Positions 22,247-33,248 of a stretch of 64,000 bases of DNA are shown piece by piece. Origin of the DNA: Geranomyces variabilis (lineage: Eukaryota > Chytridiomycota > Chytridiomycetes > Spizellomycetales > Powellomycetaceae); contig JADGJP010000003.1 of assembly GCA_027603065.1 (NCBI GenBank), forward strand, positions 868,001-932,000, given 5' to 3'. Under the pieces are notes generated by a model. The model was not told the origin of the DNA and did no database searches. It saw only the letters and a list, made by a program, of their open reading frames with translations. Numbering within the stretch: the stretch's first letter is position 1; each line of letters starts with the position of its first letter. Both the position numbers and the translations under genes were made by a program.

Positions 22247-25200
22247 ATGGCTCCCACCACTGCAACAAAGGCGCCGGTCGCCGGTGGCAGCAATGTCATG
22301 GGCTTGTACTGGGAGCTGGCGGCTGTTGACCCCGCGGTCCGGCTACAGGCCGCAGAGTCGCTCATCACCGCACTGTACAACTTCCAAGAAGAGCACCATG
22401 CAGCAACCGCATCCGAAGAGCGGGCCAGTGACAACGCTTTGGACGTGGCCTGCGCGCAGGACGTTTCATACGGCATAAAACGTTTACTAAGGGGTCTTCC
22501 CTCTTCCCGAGACGGTGCTAGGCAGGGTTTCGCGGTAGCGCTGACTGAGGTGCGCATTCAATGCTTGCGCGATATTTTGCTCCTTCCGCGTGGTTATTGA
22601 TTACAACGCCGTCTCTAGCTTTTGCAAGGATTAGAGTTTCTGGATACAAATACAGTCCTTACGATGCTGATCAAGCTCACGCAAACCGAGGGCGCCAAGG
22701 GACAGGAGGAGCGCGAGGTTCTCTTTGGACGCATTTTTGGAATGATGGCGATCTGCCAAGCGGGCATGCTGGCCCGATCATCCACCACACAAGACGACCT
22801 ACAAACCATGACCACCAATCTGCTGAAATACGCCTCCGCGAAGTCATACCTTCGGGAATCGTGCTTCCGCATCATTCTTTGCATGGTTGACAGCGTGAAG
22901 GACACGCCATTGGCCGGTGACTTTATCGAATTCGTCGTCCCGACAGTTCTCGAGAAGGAGATAGAGAACCCGGAAGACTTATGGTTTGCGATCGCCGTTC
23001 AGTCCCGCTACCCAGAATATGAGTGGACGAAGGTTCTCCCGTCATGGAAGCACGCGCAGGTGCTGCATCGGAAAAACTTAATCCAGCTAATCGAAGTGTT
23101 AAAGCAGTCGACTCTGGTTAGCCCGCGAGTTCATTCTGTATGGGACGCACTCTTTGACGTCCTGCTGGATTCTGATGCTGAGCTGCCAAGGCATTCGATC
23201 ACTTTGCGCGATCTCTGGAGCAACTTGGACGAGGCCCTGTACTCGTCAACTCACGAGCGCAAATACCTCGGCTTGCAGCTGTTCCAGCGCCTGCTCGCCC
23301 GTGTGGACACAGAAGACGTTCCTTTCGTGTTCACCCCGCAACTCCTCCGCACTCTTATTAACAACCTCGCGAAGCACGACAACTACCTGCACAAAATCGC
23401 CAAACAGACCGCTAATGTTGTCTCTAAGCTGGCCGCGGAACGCAAAGACATTGCTCTGCAGTTGGTCTTGCAGCTGGTTGGAAAGAACGGCCACCAACGG
23501 TTTGACATCATTACAAGGACAAAGACGGTCGAGTCAATTTTGGGAAGCATGGAGGGCTCTGACGTACTGGCGTACGTCCAGTACCTCCAGGGCCTGTTTG
23601 TGAATGCGGCGGGCGAGGGTGCCGAAGTCGCCTCGCAACGGCAGTGGGTACTTGACCAGCTGAATTCGCTGCTTAAGAACGGTCGGATCCCGAAAGAGGA
23701 GCGATGGATCCAATCTGTGGCCCACTTTGTGTGCTTGCATGCGTTTTACAACGTTAGCGCGGCCGACCCAAAGGACGACCTGATTCGCCCTGCGCACCCG
23801 CCGTTGTCGGATGAGACACGAGCGGTTTGCAAAGAAAAGTTCTTCGCGCTGCTCGGCACTCTTGCGACCATTGTGCTGAAAGACAGCGCGGGCAAGCCGC
23901 TGCGTGCTGGCTTGATGCAAAATGGCCACATTTGGGGGCGTGACATCCACGCTTTCATGCTGGCACTCTCGGCCAACAAAAAGGTCGTTGCCGCGCACGA
24001 CCTGGACGCGCAATCGACTGCGGCGATCGCTCAAGCATCGAAGATCATTTTCCAAATTCACAAAGAGACTGCCAAGCTTGACGCCATCAAAAACCGCGAC
24101 GTACTTGCGCAATATCGCGCATTTGAGCTGCTGTTTGTGCACGTGCTTTTACAGGTCTACGCTGAGCCGGAGGAAGCCGTTGGCGTGCTTGAGGAGCTCG
24201 AAAACTGCTACGCGCTGTTTTTCAAAGCGAAGGACCAGAAGAAGAAGCGGAAAGCTGCCGACGATGGCGAAGACGACGATGAGGAGCATGAACCGATTGA
24301 GGTTTTAGTCGACGTGCTGATCAGTTTCCTCGCCAAGCCGTCCGCCCTGCTGCGGACACTTTCTCAGGAGGTTTTCAAGGTCTTCTGCACTCAGCTGACA
24401 AAGAAAGCAGTGGACCTTATCTTTGAGGTGCTGTCAATAAAGGGTGGTGTCGCGGGAGCATCCGAGTTGTTTGAAGACGAGGACAACGATAATGCTATGG
24501 ACGTTGATGATCCGGAAGGAGATGAGGAGGATGAGGAAGAAGACGACGAGGAAGATGATGACGACGACGAGAGCGATGATGAGGATGATGAAGATGCCGA
24601 TGCCGCGGTGGACGAGGAGCTGCGCTTGAAGATCAAAGAGGCGATGGGCAAGGCCGCCGCTGACGAGGACGAAGACTCGGAAGAGGAGGACTTTATGGGC
24701 GATGACGAGATGGGCGCGTTTGACGACAAGCTCGCCGAAATCTTCCGTCAACGTAAAGACATCAAATCTGCCAAAAAGGACCTCAAGCAGCAGGTCATGC
24801 ACTTCAAGTACCGCGTTGTGGACCTGCTTGAAGTTTTCATCCGCAAGGCATCGGACAACCCGCTTATCATTGAGCTGATAATGCCGCTGTTGAACCTTCT
24901 CACTACGACTGGTCGCAGCGCAGACGACCAGGAGCTGCACGTCAAGTTAGAGTCGCTGGTGAAAAACAAGCTATTCAAGATCAAAGACATTCCTTCCGAG
25001 CCTCAACTGGACGCCGCTCGCGCAGTCAGCATTCTGAACGAGGTGCATGCGTATGCGCGAAAAGCCTCAGATGGAAACACAGTTGCTCTCTGCAGCGGCG
25101 CCAGCTTATTACTTGTCAGGATCCTGAGCCACTGCAAGGAGCCCGCGGTAAATGAATCGACGCCAAAGAAGAGCCCGAAGAAGCAGAAGGTTGCGGGAGA

Positions 25201-25954
25201 CCAGGTGGGTATTCCACGAGGTCGCACTTATAGTTGATTTGACATGCTAATCATCAATTCTGCCTTAGACCCAGGCTGTCAATGCACCGAAAAGCCGCGT
25301 CGCCACCATCTACCTCGCGTCGCTGAAGGACTTCATGACGGCGCCCAAGAGCCGGGTCAAGCCTGTCCTGTTCCTCGACCTTGTCACACGGTACCCGAAT
25401 TACGTTTGGGAGCTTTTGCCCGATCTCGTTGCATTCGCCGGAGCCGAGACGACCAAGCCATACCCGCTAGTTCAGGCGCACGCAATTGTCGTGCGTCTCA
25501 TCAAGCAGATGCCGAAAAAGGACGAGGCGGACAGGATCCCCATACTGCAAAAGGTGTTCCCGGCTTTTATCGACAATGTCATCGCGATCTTGTTTGCGTC
25601 GGCGTCGACAGAAGAGGCCGAGACAGATGCGCGCCCGCTCAACAAGGACCGTGTCAAGGAGCTAGTCCGCGACTTGCTCGTGCTTGTGCGGCGCATGTCT
25701 AAGTTGGTGGATAAGAATGAGGTACGTCCGGTGACGGTGTGCCGCTGTTATCATAAACCACACCGTTTGCTAACGAGAGATGCTTTCCCTTTTTCCCTAA
25801 TTTACAGCTCCTGGCCCTCTGGAAAGTTGACGAGCTCCAAACGGCGCTTGACGCTGTCTGCGCAAGCGAAAAGTTTACGTCAATGCCGTCTCTGCCAAAA
25901 ACAACAGAAACACTCATTAAAGCCATCAAGACCGGGGGCAAAGACTCGAAGTAG
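22247..25954 (+). CDS. POL5: POL5/MYBBP1A nucleolar protein
   Basis: Despite its old name, DNA polymerase V is a HEAT-repeat nucleolar protein needed for pre-rRNA processing and 60S assembly. Four exons (22247-22549, 22619-25204, 25269-25721, 25808-25954) give 1,162 residues, in the family range. Visible hallmarks are the N-terminal GLYWELAAVDPAVRLQAAESL, GIKRLLRGLPSSRDGARQGF, the conserved LFGRIFGMMAICQAGML, helical repeats through the middle, and a very acidic block near residues 720-800 (runs of Asp/Glu around 24475-24610). A Lys-rich segment ends exon 2. All junctions keep frame. It shares a short divergent promoter with the STB6-like gene. Confidence 0.95.
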
Positions 25955-26176
25955 TTCCTGCTCTGCGCGCCAGACTTTGGCCGACACCATTCCCACGCTG
26001 CCCCTTACATGCATTACATATTTTTCCATTTCGTTTTTTATCATTATCCAAGTACAAATCGCAAACAGGTGCTCTCTGTACGCTGACTTAACACGATGCA
26101 CGCTCCGCATACCGCGGTCCCCTTACCGGAAAGGGCTTGAAACGCCGGGTCGTGTGGTGTGATGGAGCTGGATTAT

Positions 26177-27151
26177 CTATTTCTTCTTTTTGCCCTTGGA
26201 GCCACCTTTGCCCGCGGACCCGCTACCAGCGCCTCCCGCCACATTTTTGGCCGCCGCCTTGACTGCTGCCTTCGCAGCGCGCTTCTTTTCCGCCTCCTCC
26301 TCACGCAGCAGCTCGTCTGCGAGTCTTTGGCGCCGCTCCTCCTCTGTCTCGGATGTAAGTGAAGTAGCAGATTCTGTCCGGCTGGTCGGTGTCGCGCCTG
26401 ATGCTACTGATGCTGGTGAGCCGAGGTCTGATTCGCTCGTCGGGGATTCGGCCTCGGCTTGTGCGGCGGCTCGTGCGCGTTCTTGGATTTCGGCTTGCTG
26501 TTCTTGTGCGATGCGTTGCGCTTCTTGTTGTGCGGACATTTGGACCATTTGCGATGCTTCTTGGAAAATGGTTTTGCCCCAGCCTGGGCGGTACATCTCT
26601 GCCTCCTCCATTACCTGCAAAAACGGGAGGTACATCAGCTCACGCCTTGAGCCGCCTAGTTTTTTGACGAGAGAATATACCTCGTTGATCTCGCTTTGAA
26701 GGTCCGCTTCCGCCGCCACCAGCTTTTCCAACAGGTCTTCGCCAACGGTGCCCTTGTTAACAAGCGCCTGCAGCGGTGCCTTCTCCTCATTTATGTGGAA
26801 CACGCGCTGCACGTCAGTCAGCGCACGCTTCATCAGCGAAGTCATCAAGAGCTTAAGGCCGTTGGGGTCTTCGGGCGAAAACATTTCGGCAAGCTCATTG
26901 TACTGTGTTCGGGAGGTGTGCGGTGGGAAGTAGCCGTCATCGTGCGCATCTATAGTTAGCCAAAGGCATGGAATTAGCGTCTTCTGTATGAAATGCCCTT
27001 TCCTTGCTTCCTCTTGTGTCAGATATCGATACTCACGCTGAACGGCGACGCGGGCCTTTGCGCGGTTCCATGTGATGTAGGCGGTGAAGAGCAGACCGAC
27101 ACCCGTGAGATACAGAACGGGAAACCAGAATGCGGCGGTTGCAGAAGTCAT
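26177..27151 (-). CDS. SEC66: Sec66/Sec71, Sec63-complex subunit of the ER translocon
   Basis: Helps post-translational import of proteins into the ER with Sec62, Sec63 and Sec72. Two exons (27151-27037, 26949-26177) give 295 residues. An N-terminal membrane anchor (FWFPVLYLTGVGLLFTAYIT) is followed, across the intron, by VAVQHAHDDGYFPPHTSR. The Sec66 core then includes LLMTSLMKRALTDVQRVF, ALVNKGTVGEDLLEKLVAAE and the signature PGWGKTIFQEASQMV. The C-terminal third is longer than usual: charged helical, then Gly/Ala/Lys-rich, ending in KGKKKK. It diverges from the Q/H-rich gene with about 470 bp between starts. Confidence 0.9.
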   Translation of the reverse strand: MTSATAAFWFPVLYLTGVGLLFTAYITWNRAKARVAVQREYRYLTQEEARKGHFIQKTLIPCLWLTIDAHDDGYFPPHTSRTQYNELAEMFSPEDPNGLKLLMTSLMKRALTDVQRVFHINEEKAPLQALVNKGTVGEDLLEKLVAAEADLQSEINEVYSLVKKLGGSRRELMYLPFLQVMEEAEMYRPGWGKTIFQEASQMVQMSAQQEAQRIAQEQQAEIQERARAAAQAEAESPTSESDLGSPASVASGATPTSRTESATSLTSETEEERRQRLADELLREEEAEKKRAAKAAVKAAAKNVAGGAGSGSAGKGGSKGKKKK

Positions 27152-27623
27152 CGCGGGGGAGGAAGGCCTTGTATGTCTATATCCTGTTTCCTTCCGGAAT
27201 TGACGTTTGTTTTGCGGGCCTGGAATGGCGAGCGGTTTGCGGGTTGGCGGATGCGAGTTGGTGGCATCCGTGGCTGTGCAAGTAATTACAAGTTGAGCGG
27301 TCTGCTTACGCAAGCAGCGAGTCACGTGGTTGTTTCTCTTCTTTCCCCCTTCGAACCGCACTCTCCCTCGAACCGCACTGGCAACCTCCCAACCAACACC
27401 CGGCTGGCAGCTTCTGACAGCCCCCCCCACCCACAACTCATCGCTTCAACGTCAAAGCGTTCGTCCCGCTGCTACGCACTACGCCAGCTTCTACGCACTA
27501 CGCCCGCCTCGTCGACGGTCACGTTACGGCTCTCTCTTTCCCAAGGCTTGTTCCCTGACATCACACACTTTTCTTTTTTTCGTACGCGGGCCGCTTCGTC
27601 CCGCGCTCCTCTTGCAACTGTTT
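27152..27623. other. Divergent promoter region between SEC66 and the Q/H-rich gene
   Basis: Pyrimidine-rich on the plus strand, with a short direct repeat TCGAACCGCACT (about 27352-27363 and 27369-27380) and a similar pair, TACGCACTACGCC, near 27473-27505. These look like local duplications; no reading frame here is supported. Confidence 0.5.
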
Positions 27624-29411
27624 ATGGAAGGCCCTCTTGGTCAGGCATTCGTCAACCTGTCCCAAATGACCAGCGAAGATGCTCAGCTCCAACAGCATCC
27701 ACATCTGCAGCACCACCATCTCCAGCAGCCGCAGGAGGTGGAGGAAGACGAAGCTGTACAAGGAGTTGAGAGAGATCAGGTGCTGCAATCGCAGCAACAA
27801 CAGCAGCAGCATGAGCAGCATAGGGCGGAGCAGGCGCAGCACCATGAGTTGCATCTGCATCCCGAGCACCTTACACCCGAGGGTCAGGCCTCTCCGGAGT
27901 TGCATCACCATCTTCAGCAGCACCATCATGAACTGCAACTCCCTCACGATGGCGCGGCCGAAGCGCAGGGCGCTTTACCGTCCACTCCGAATCTCGACCT
28001 CGACTCTCTCGGCACACAAACAGAGGAAGAACATCAGCAAGCTCGAGAAATGATGATAAATGTCCTGCTACCCCATATACCCGCTGAAGCCTCTGCCGTC
28101 CTTTTTGACGCCGGATACGAGACTCTTGATGCGATCAGGACCTTAAACGTCGATCTCTCGGATCCGTCGAATGACATTTCCTCCGCAGAGTACTACACCA
28201 AAACGCCCATCAAACCCGGTCACAAAAAGCTCATCACTCAGGTACGACCTCCAATTATGCATTTTGCTTTGTCTACCGTTGGCAAGCGGGCTAATTTCAA
28301 TCCCCTTGTATAGTTTGTCAATGGCCCAGCATTTGTCCTTGATCCAAGCGACCCGTCTCACGCAGGCATGATTGCTGCGCTAAGCGCAGCACAAAGCCCC
28401 ACCCAGTCTGCTCAACCACCTGCGAAGAAACGGCGGCGAATCTCTCAAAAATCCCCACGACCGGCCAAAGCTGAGTTGCCGGTCATCGACAACGGCTCTC
28501 AGCCAGGTCTGCCAGACCTACCAGTGCTTCTTGCGGCGCTGGAACGACACTTGGCTGACTCCCCTGTCACGCGCGGCTTGCGGAAGGATGTCGATTTTAA
28601 AGTGACCGTGCAGAACAAACGAAATGGTGCACCCGGCGCGGAAGGCATCTGGAAATGCATGTCATGCAACTCGCGGCCGGTCACCATCTCTTTGCGGAAT
28701 CAAGGGCGGCAGCCGCAGCTGTCCAATGTCGGCACGCACTTGAAAACCGTCAAACATGTGCAAGCGATCAGCGCACGGTCTGCCAGCACGCAGTTTCTTG
28801 CCGCGGCTCAAGAAGGCAGCGCGGTTGAAACTGCGGGACCAGCCGCTGCGGGCGATGCAGTTGCTGCGGCGATCGCTGCGGTGCAGAGTCAACTGGAGCA
28901 ACAGCAACAGCATCATCAGGAACAGCTTGAGCAGGCTCAGCAGGCGGAACGACAACTTCAGCAAGAGCAACAACAACAACAACAGGAACCTGCATCGCAA
29001 GAAGAACATCAGGAGCAACAGCATATCGCACATCAAGAAGAACATATACCACATCAGGAACAACATATCCCGCATCAAGAGCAACACATCCCGCTCGTGC
29101 TGGCTCTGCCATCAGCGGACATGGCCGAAAATCAAGCCGCTGCTGACGGTGCTGCTCGCCTGGTCGTGGGCGGCCAGGAGCATGACGAGGACGAAGCCGA
29201 GCAGCAACAGCGCCTTGTTGCCGCGCACGAAGCCGAGCGGAGACTGGCGGCGGAGCGCGCGTTCCAGCACGCGTTGTTGCAGTCGCATGAGGCGATGCAG
29301 CAACTTCGACGACAGCTCGCGCCGCAGCAGCATGAGCAGATTGTGGAAGGGCCGGAGAACGAGCATGACCATCAGCACCTGATTCACGAGGATCACGCGC
29401 AGCTCTCGTGA
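27624..29411 (+). CDS. Gln/His-rich protein with SAM-like and zinc-finger-like segments
   Basis: Two exons (27624-28241, 28314-29411) give 571 residues; the ATG at 27667 is an alternative start. I do not recognise an orthologue. In order: a Gln/His/Leu-rich N-terminus; a helical segment at about residues 135-200 (LLPHIPAEASAVLFDAGYET ... KPGHKKLITQ) that resembles a SAM domain, including its GHKK-type end; and a basic patch AKKRRRIS, a likely nuclear signal. Then comes a C-x2-C ... H-x5-H segment (KCMSCNS ... THLKTVKH) like a BED/C2H2 finger. The C-terminus is polyglutamine-rich coiled coil containing tandem HQEQHIP repeats. The layout suggests a DNA- or chromatin-associated regulator; that is inference. 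Confidence 0.65.
29020..29095. repeat. In-frame 21-bp minisatellite coding HQEQHIP
   Basis: Three to four imperfect 21-bp units within the Q/H-rich gene encode HQEEHIP, HQEQHIP and HQEQHIP. Differences are mostly silent or Glu/Gln, so the unit has been kept in frame. Confidence 0.8.
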
Positions 29412-29735
29412 GGAAGGGAGAGAAAGTCTTATTGGGCTCGCCAGCCTGCGTCTTATAACAAACCTTGCTGTATACTTTAGCGCGTCGTCCTTTTACACAG
29501 AATATATACAGATGCTGAATAGGATCTATCAGTTGTATGCACCATGGAATTAGAAGCGGTTCTCATATTGGGCCGGTTTCCTGGCGCCAAGATTTCCCCA
29601 TGGTTCGAACAGGCCTGCCGCTAACGGGAATTATTGACTGCTTGTGGGGCGGCGCTCGCGTGAATGACGCGTCCGCTGCGCATTTATCCTTAACGTGATT
29701 TTTTGACAGGCGACAACGATTCAAAAACGCAAATA
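29412..29735. other. Intergenic; possible 5'-leader intron of the DNAAF6-like gene
   Basis: An AT-rich 3' flank (to about 29520) is followed by unremarkable sequence. Just before the next start, TTTTTTGACAG at 29699-29709 looks like a splice acceptor, so a leader intron is possible. No gene is seen. Confidence 0.4.
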
Positions 29736-30393
29736 ATGGATATCGACGGAGCCACGATGATGGCGCTAGCCAACATGCTGCGTGGGCCAGGCGAGGGAAC
29801 CAAGAATGATCCAGAACCAAAAGGCTGGCCGCGCCGGCCAGAACCACAACTGTCCGGTCCCGGTTCGATCGGAGGCGCAATTGGTCACCCGCAGCCAAAA
29901 TTATCCGACCATATCAGACCAACAGTCACTCGCACACTGAAGCGCGAGACAAAGGATATTTGGGATGATGACGAGGTGGCGTGTTCAGAGGATGTTGGAG
30001 AGGATCCGCGGCTTGTACCCGAGTAAGTTTCTTCTTCCGGGTTTCGACAGCCAGCGTTAACGCGCATAAACTGACTATGCATCGCTTCCGTCTAGATATA
30101 ACATAAAGTACAGCCAGCGAGTTTCAGCCGAAGACATGTACTTCCCCACATCATCAACATCCATGTGTAAATCTGTGCACGACGCAGATTCACTGAGCAT
30201 CACGGTCGAATTGCCTCAAACACGGCTTGCGGATGTGGACCTAGAGGTTTCGCAATGGGAACTAAATGTGCGCACGCCGTTGTACAGGCTGCAGGTTCCG
30301 CTGCCGAATCCTGTGGATGAGAAGCGGGGCAATGCGGTGTGGGAGAAGGAGCATGCGCAGCTGGTTGTTCGGGTGCCGATATTGCGGGACTGA
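29736..30393 (+). CDS. DNAAF6/PIH1D3-like axonemal dynein assembly factor
   Basis: Cytoplasmic co-chaperone of the PIH family that helps fold axonemal dynein arms with HSP90. Two exons (29736-30022, 30096-30393) give 194 residues, the usual length. The N-terminus (DGATMMALANMLRGPGE, then GPGSIGG) matches the family's helix plus GPGxIG motif. WDDDEV and PEYNIKYSQRVSAEDMYF follow across the intron. The CS/p23-like domain has ITVELPQTRLADVDLEVSQ, NVRTPLYRLQVPLPNPVD and a final VRVPILRD. Family knowledge: the protein is found only in organisms that build motile cilia or flagella, so it marks a zoosporic host. The start is the first ATG in frame; upstream there is only a TTG. Confidence 0.9.
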
Positions 30394-30862
30394 AGAGAAT
30401 GAAATGCATGACTATGGATAAACGGCTAGCACATTTTTTTATTATGACTGGGGATGTTGCCACTGTCTAGGATTGATTCGCGGAATTGGGCATAGAGAAG
30501 GCGGAGACGATTCCCGGAGCCCTTCTCACTGCCTCAGACAAATACTTAAATGCTCGCAAGAACAAGTGTTGGAACTACTGCCAAGACCCGCCTTTCCTCT
30601 CGATCAACCCGCCCCCTCACCGCGACATATATAGCAGGCTCCCGTTGCCCTCAGGTCGCTGCAAGGTCCCTCGCTGCTCCTGGCAAGTGCCACTGGCGGA
30701 ATATAGTGGTTTTTGCCCTCTGCGCTTGCTGTTATAAACACTCGAATCTGAGGTGACTCAGAACTCCTTTTGACTTATCTTGCTTTAATCAACGCCGCCC
30801 AGAGAGTGCGCAGACGTTGCGTCGTCGCGCGCGAGCCCGTCCCTCCTCGTCGTTCGTCAGAA
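30394..30862. other. Promoter region of the G-patch gene
   Basis: About 470 bp with a TATA-like box (30626-30634) and C/T-rich sequence after it, giving a leader of roughly 200 bases. No other feature is seen. Confidence 0.45.
30626..30634 (+). promoter_or_regulatory. TATA-like box (CATATATAG)
   Basis: The nine bases CATATATAG also occur upstream of the membrane-protein gene at the right end (63176-63184), in both cases followed by a C-rich stretch. The 237-bp distance to the ATG implies a long leader or a leader intron. Confidence 0.4.
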
Positions 30863-31888
30863 ATGAGTTCGTCGCCGGCTCCCTCAGACCTGCTAACCAG
30901 AACGCCTGTCGAGGTTATTGATCTGGATAGTGATTCGGAGGACGTGCAGGCAAGAACGGTCCAAGCCAGCGCCGAGGTCATCGACCTTACCACGCTGCCG
31001 GAGTCTAACGCCGATCAGGAGCTGCGATTCAGTGCCATCACTGGACTGGTCCCTGTGCAGTTTGTAAAGCCGGGCTCTTTTCGGTCACCGTCGCCGGCGC
31101 CACCTCCGTTGCAAGGTCCAGCAGGACCCTCCGCCGCAGAACTTTACCGCGCCCTGATTATGCCAGAACTCAACGCAAAGCCCGTTACAAAGACAAGAGC
31201 TACTCTTTGTTGTGATTCGCCTGATGTCATTGTCATAGACAGCGACAGCGATGACTGCGGGGATGCAAGAGAGATACCGCCGAGGGTCTCAACGAACACT
31301 CTTGGGAACGACCACATTTTCATAGGATTGAATCACGAGCAAAGTGCCGTTAGGACCGTTGGGAATGGTAGCAGCACAAATCACGCCACACTCGATCCGC
31401 CTACGCCGCACATGCAGCATGGGCGCGCACGCCGATGTGACATTTGCGAGATTGATTTGCCTTCAGACCAGACATACGCAGCGCACAACTCGTCGATTGC
31501 GCATCTGCACGCCCGAAGTGCACTTGCTGACGCCCTTGCGCCCGCACCAGCACCGACACCGATAAGTAGCAGCGTACCGCCGGAGAGCATAGGCCTTCGC
31601 CTTTTGAAAATGTCGGGATGGACACCCGGTACAGGCCTTGGAGCGGAAAATCAAGGACGAGTGGCACCTATTGATGTGCATTACAAAAATGACATGAAGG
31701 GTCTTGGCGCGCCCACGAGAAAGATCATAGTCGGTGGTGCCGGGCAAGGCCCAATGCCTGGTGTGGATCCCGCTCACGATCTTCGGCGACCCACCAAAGA
31801 GCAGGCCGCTTCTATAAAAGTGCGCGAGGCGGCACGGCTAGCTGACAAGCGCGAGCAACAGCAGATTCTTGCTTATCTGAAAAGTTGA
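30863..31888 (+). CDS. G-patch and C2H2-type zinc-finger protein with SUMO-interaction motifs
   Basis: Single exon, 341 residues. The C-terminal half has a zinc-finger-like segment (CDICEIDLPSDQTYAAH...H, about residues 194-222). A G-patch follows (about 248-290: GLRLLKMSGWTPGTGLGAEN, then GLGAP), a motif that activates DEAH RNA helicases. The finger plus G-patch order recalls GPANK1-type proteins. The N-terminal half is disordered and carries three hydrophobic-acidic motifs typical of SUMO binding: VEVIDLDSDSED, AEVIDLTTL and DVIVIDSDSDD. An RNA-processing or SUMO-linked nuclear role is inferred. The start is the first true ATG. Confidence 0.8.
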   Translation: MSSSPAPSDLLTRTPVEVIDLDSDSEDVQARTVQASAEVIDLTTLPESNADQELRFSAITGLVPVQFVKPGSFRSPSPAPPPLQGPAGPSAAELYRALIMPELNAKPVTKTRATLCCDSPDVIVIDSDSDDCGDAREIPPRVSTNTLGNDHIFIGLNHEQSAVRTVGNGSSTNHATLDPPTPHMQHGRARRCDICEIDLPSDQTYAAHNSSIAHLHARSALADALAPAPAPTPISSSVPPESIGLRLLKMSGWTPGTGLGAENQGRVAPIDVHYKNDMKGLGAPTRKIIVGGAGQGPMPGVDPAHDLRRPTKEQAASIKVREAARLADKREQQQILAYLKS

Positions 31889-32195
31889 GCGTTGCAGCTC
31901 GTTTTCGTGTAAAGTCTTTCTGCCTTTCCACACTTATACCCTACCCTGTACATACATATATCCGTACGAAGTATATCTGTTTTTGCTTAAACTATTTTGG
32001 TAAACCACGCCTGCACTCTGATTATCCATGTTATTTCGAGGATGCAAGGGCGTTCAGAAAAACAAGTGGAGAATGTCATACAATAGCTAGGTGCCGTGGT
32101 ATTTCCATGGCAACAACCACTGTCTGTCAATCCTCGCCTGGGCAACTCGCAGTTGCTCGCCATCCTTCGAGATCTCCATCATCGTCGTTCGCTTA
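31889..32195. other. Short intergenic region
   Basis: AT-rich 3' flank of the G-patch gene followed by the 5' leader of the SR-protein gene. Nothing else is seen. Confidence 0.5.
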
Positions 32196-33248
32196 ATGGT
32201 CGAAGATCCTCCGCGCTCCCGCTCACCACCGCGCCCACCGCGCCGAAGCGGTCCTCCCGCAGCGCGAGGGCGCAGCATCTCACCCCGCTCGCGCTCGCGC
32301 TCCCGGTCTCGCGGTTCGCGCAGCCCGTATTCTAGCCGCAGTCGCAGCACAGGCTCCTCCTACACCGGATCATCCCGCTCGCGCTCCACCGGGTCTAGGA
32401 GTTCGCGGAGTCGAAGCCGTTCTTGGTCATCAAGGTCGAGGTCGCGCAGTGTCAGCAGGTCGAGGTCGAGGTCGAGGGGTCGTGGGAAAGCACCAACCGG
32501 CGCTGCGGACCCAAATAACAAGCGGTAAGCAGGCCTGTGGAACTTCTGCAAAGGTCTTTTTCCTCTGTTGCAAGCCTAGGGAAATATCTTACACCGCTCC
32601 GTCCTCTTTCATTTAAATCTCTGCAGTATTTTTATAACTCCCATTTCCAAAAACGTAACACCCGCCCATCTCCGTGAGATCTTTGGCCTGTTCGGCAAGG
32701 TCGTGGACGTGGCGGTACCACCTGCACCACCGCCACGCCTGCCTGGCCCGCCACTGGTCGCCATCTCAGGTGGACAACTCAACGCCGGCATCGCACTGGT
32801 AACTTTCGAGAAACGCGAGGACGCCGAAGCTGCCATTACAGGCATGAACGAAGGTTGGATCGACGGATGCCTGCTTCGCGTGGTTTTTGCGGAACCACAA
32901 CACGAACGCCGGGCCGCGGAAGCGCTTGTTCGCGCTCGTGGCGATCTGCCGCACAGGAACCGAAGCCCGAGTCCCCGTGGACCCAAGGACCGACGCGGCA
33001 TGTACAGGGATCGGTCGAGGGATGCTGTGCGGCGGACCGGCGGCGGCGGTGGTGGCCGAGCTTACTACCGTGATGACCGGCGATACCCTGCAGATGACCG
33101 TGGTGGACGAAGGGACTTTGATGATCGTCGCCGTAGACCTAGCTTGGACAGACGTCCTCGAGGATATTTGGCGAGGCGCAGGAGCAGAAGCCGCTCGCGC
33201 AGCCTGAGTCGCAGTCGTAGCAGGACTCGCAGCCCTCGTCGGCGTTAG
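32196..33248 (+). CDS. RNPS1-like SR protein
   Basis: Two exons (32196-32524, 32627-33248) give 316 residues. An N-terminal Arg/Ser domain (over 60 residues of RS dipeptides) is followed by one RRM: RNP2-like IFITPISKNVTPAHLREIFG, then INAG-type RNP1 GIALVTFEKREDAEAAI and LLRVVFAE. A second Arg/Gly/Ser/Asp-rich tail ends in RSRTRSPRRR. RS-RRM-RS order and the RRM sequence resemble RNPS1, a splicing activator and peripheral exon-junction-complex member of the ASAP complex. The RRM contains an unusual insert of prolines and Gly (VPPAPPPRLPGPP). Other SR proteins are the alternative. Confidence 0.82.

Noticed and set aside
24391-24729. Ser-rich frame opposite the POL5 acidic tract
   Set aside because: It is just the complement of GAA/GAT/GAC repeats that code the acidic block.
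28662-29396. Leu-rich minus-strand frames opposite the Q/H-rich gene
   Set aside because: The complement of CAG/CAA and CAT repeats gives Leu/Val/Met runs; no independent gene signal exists.
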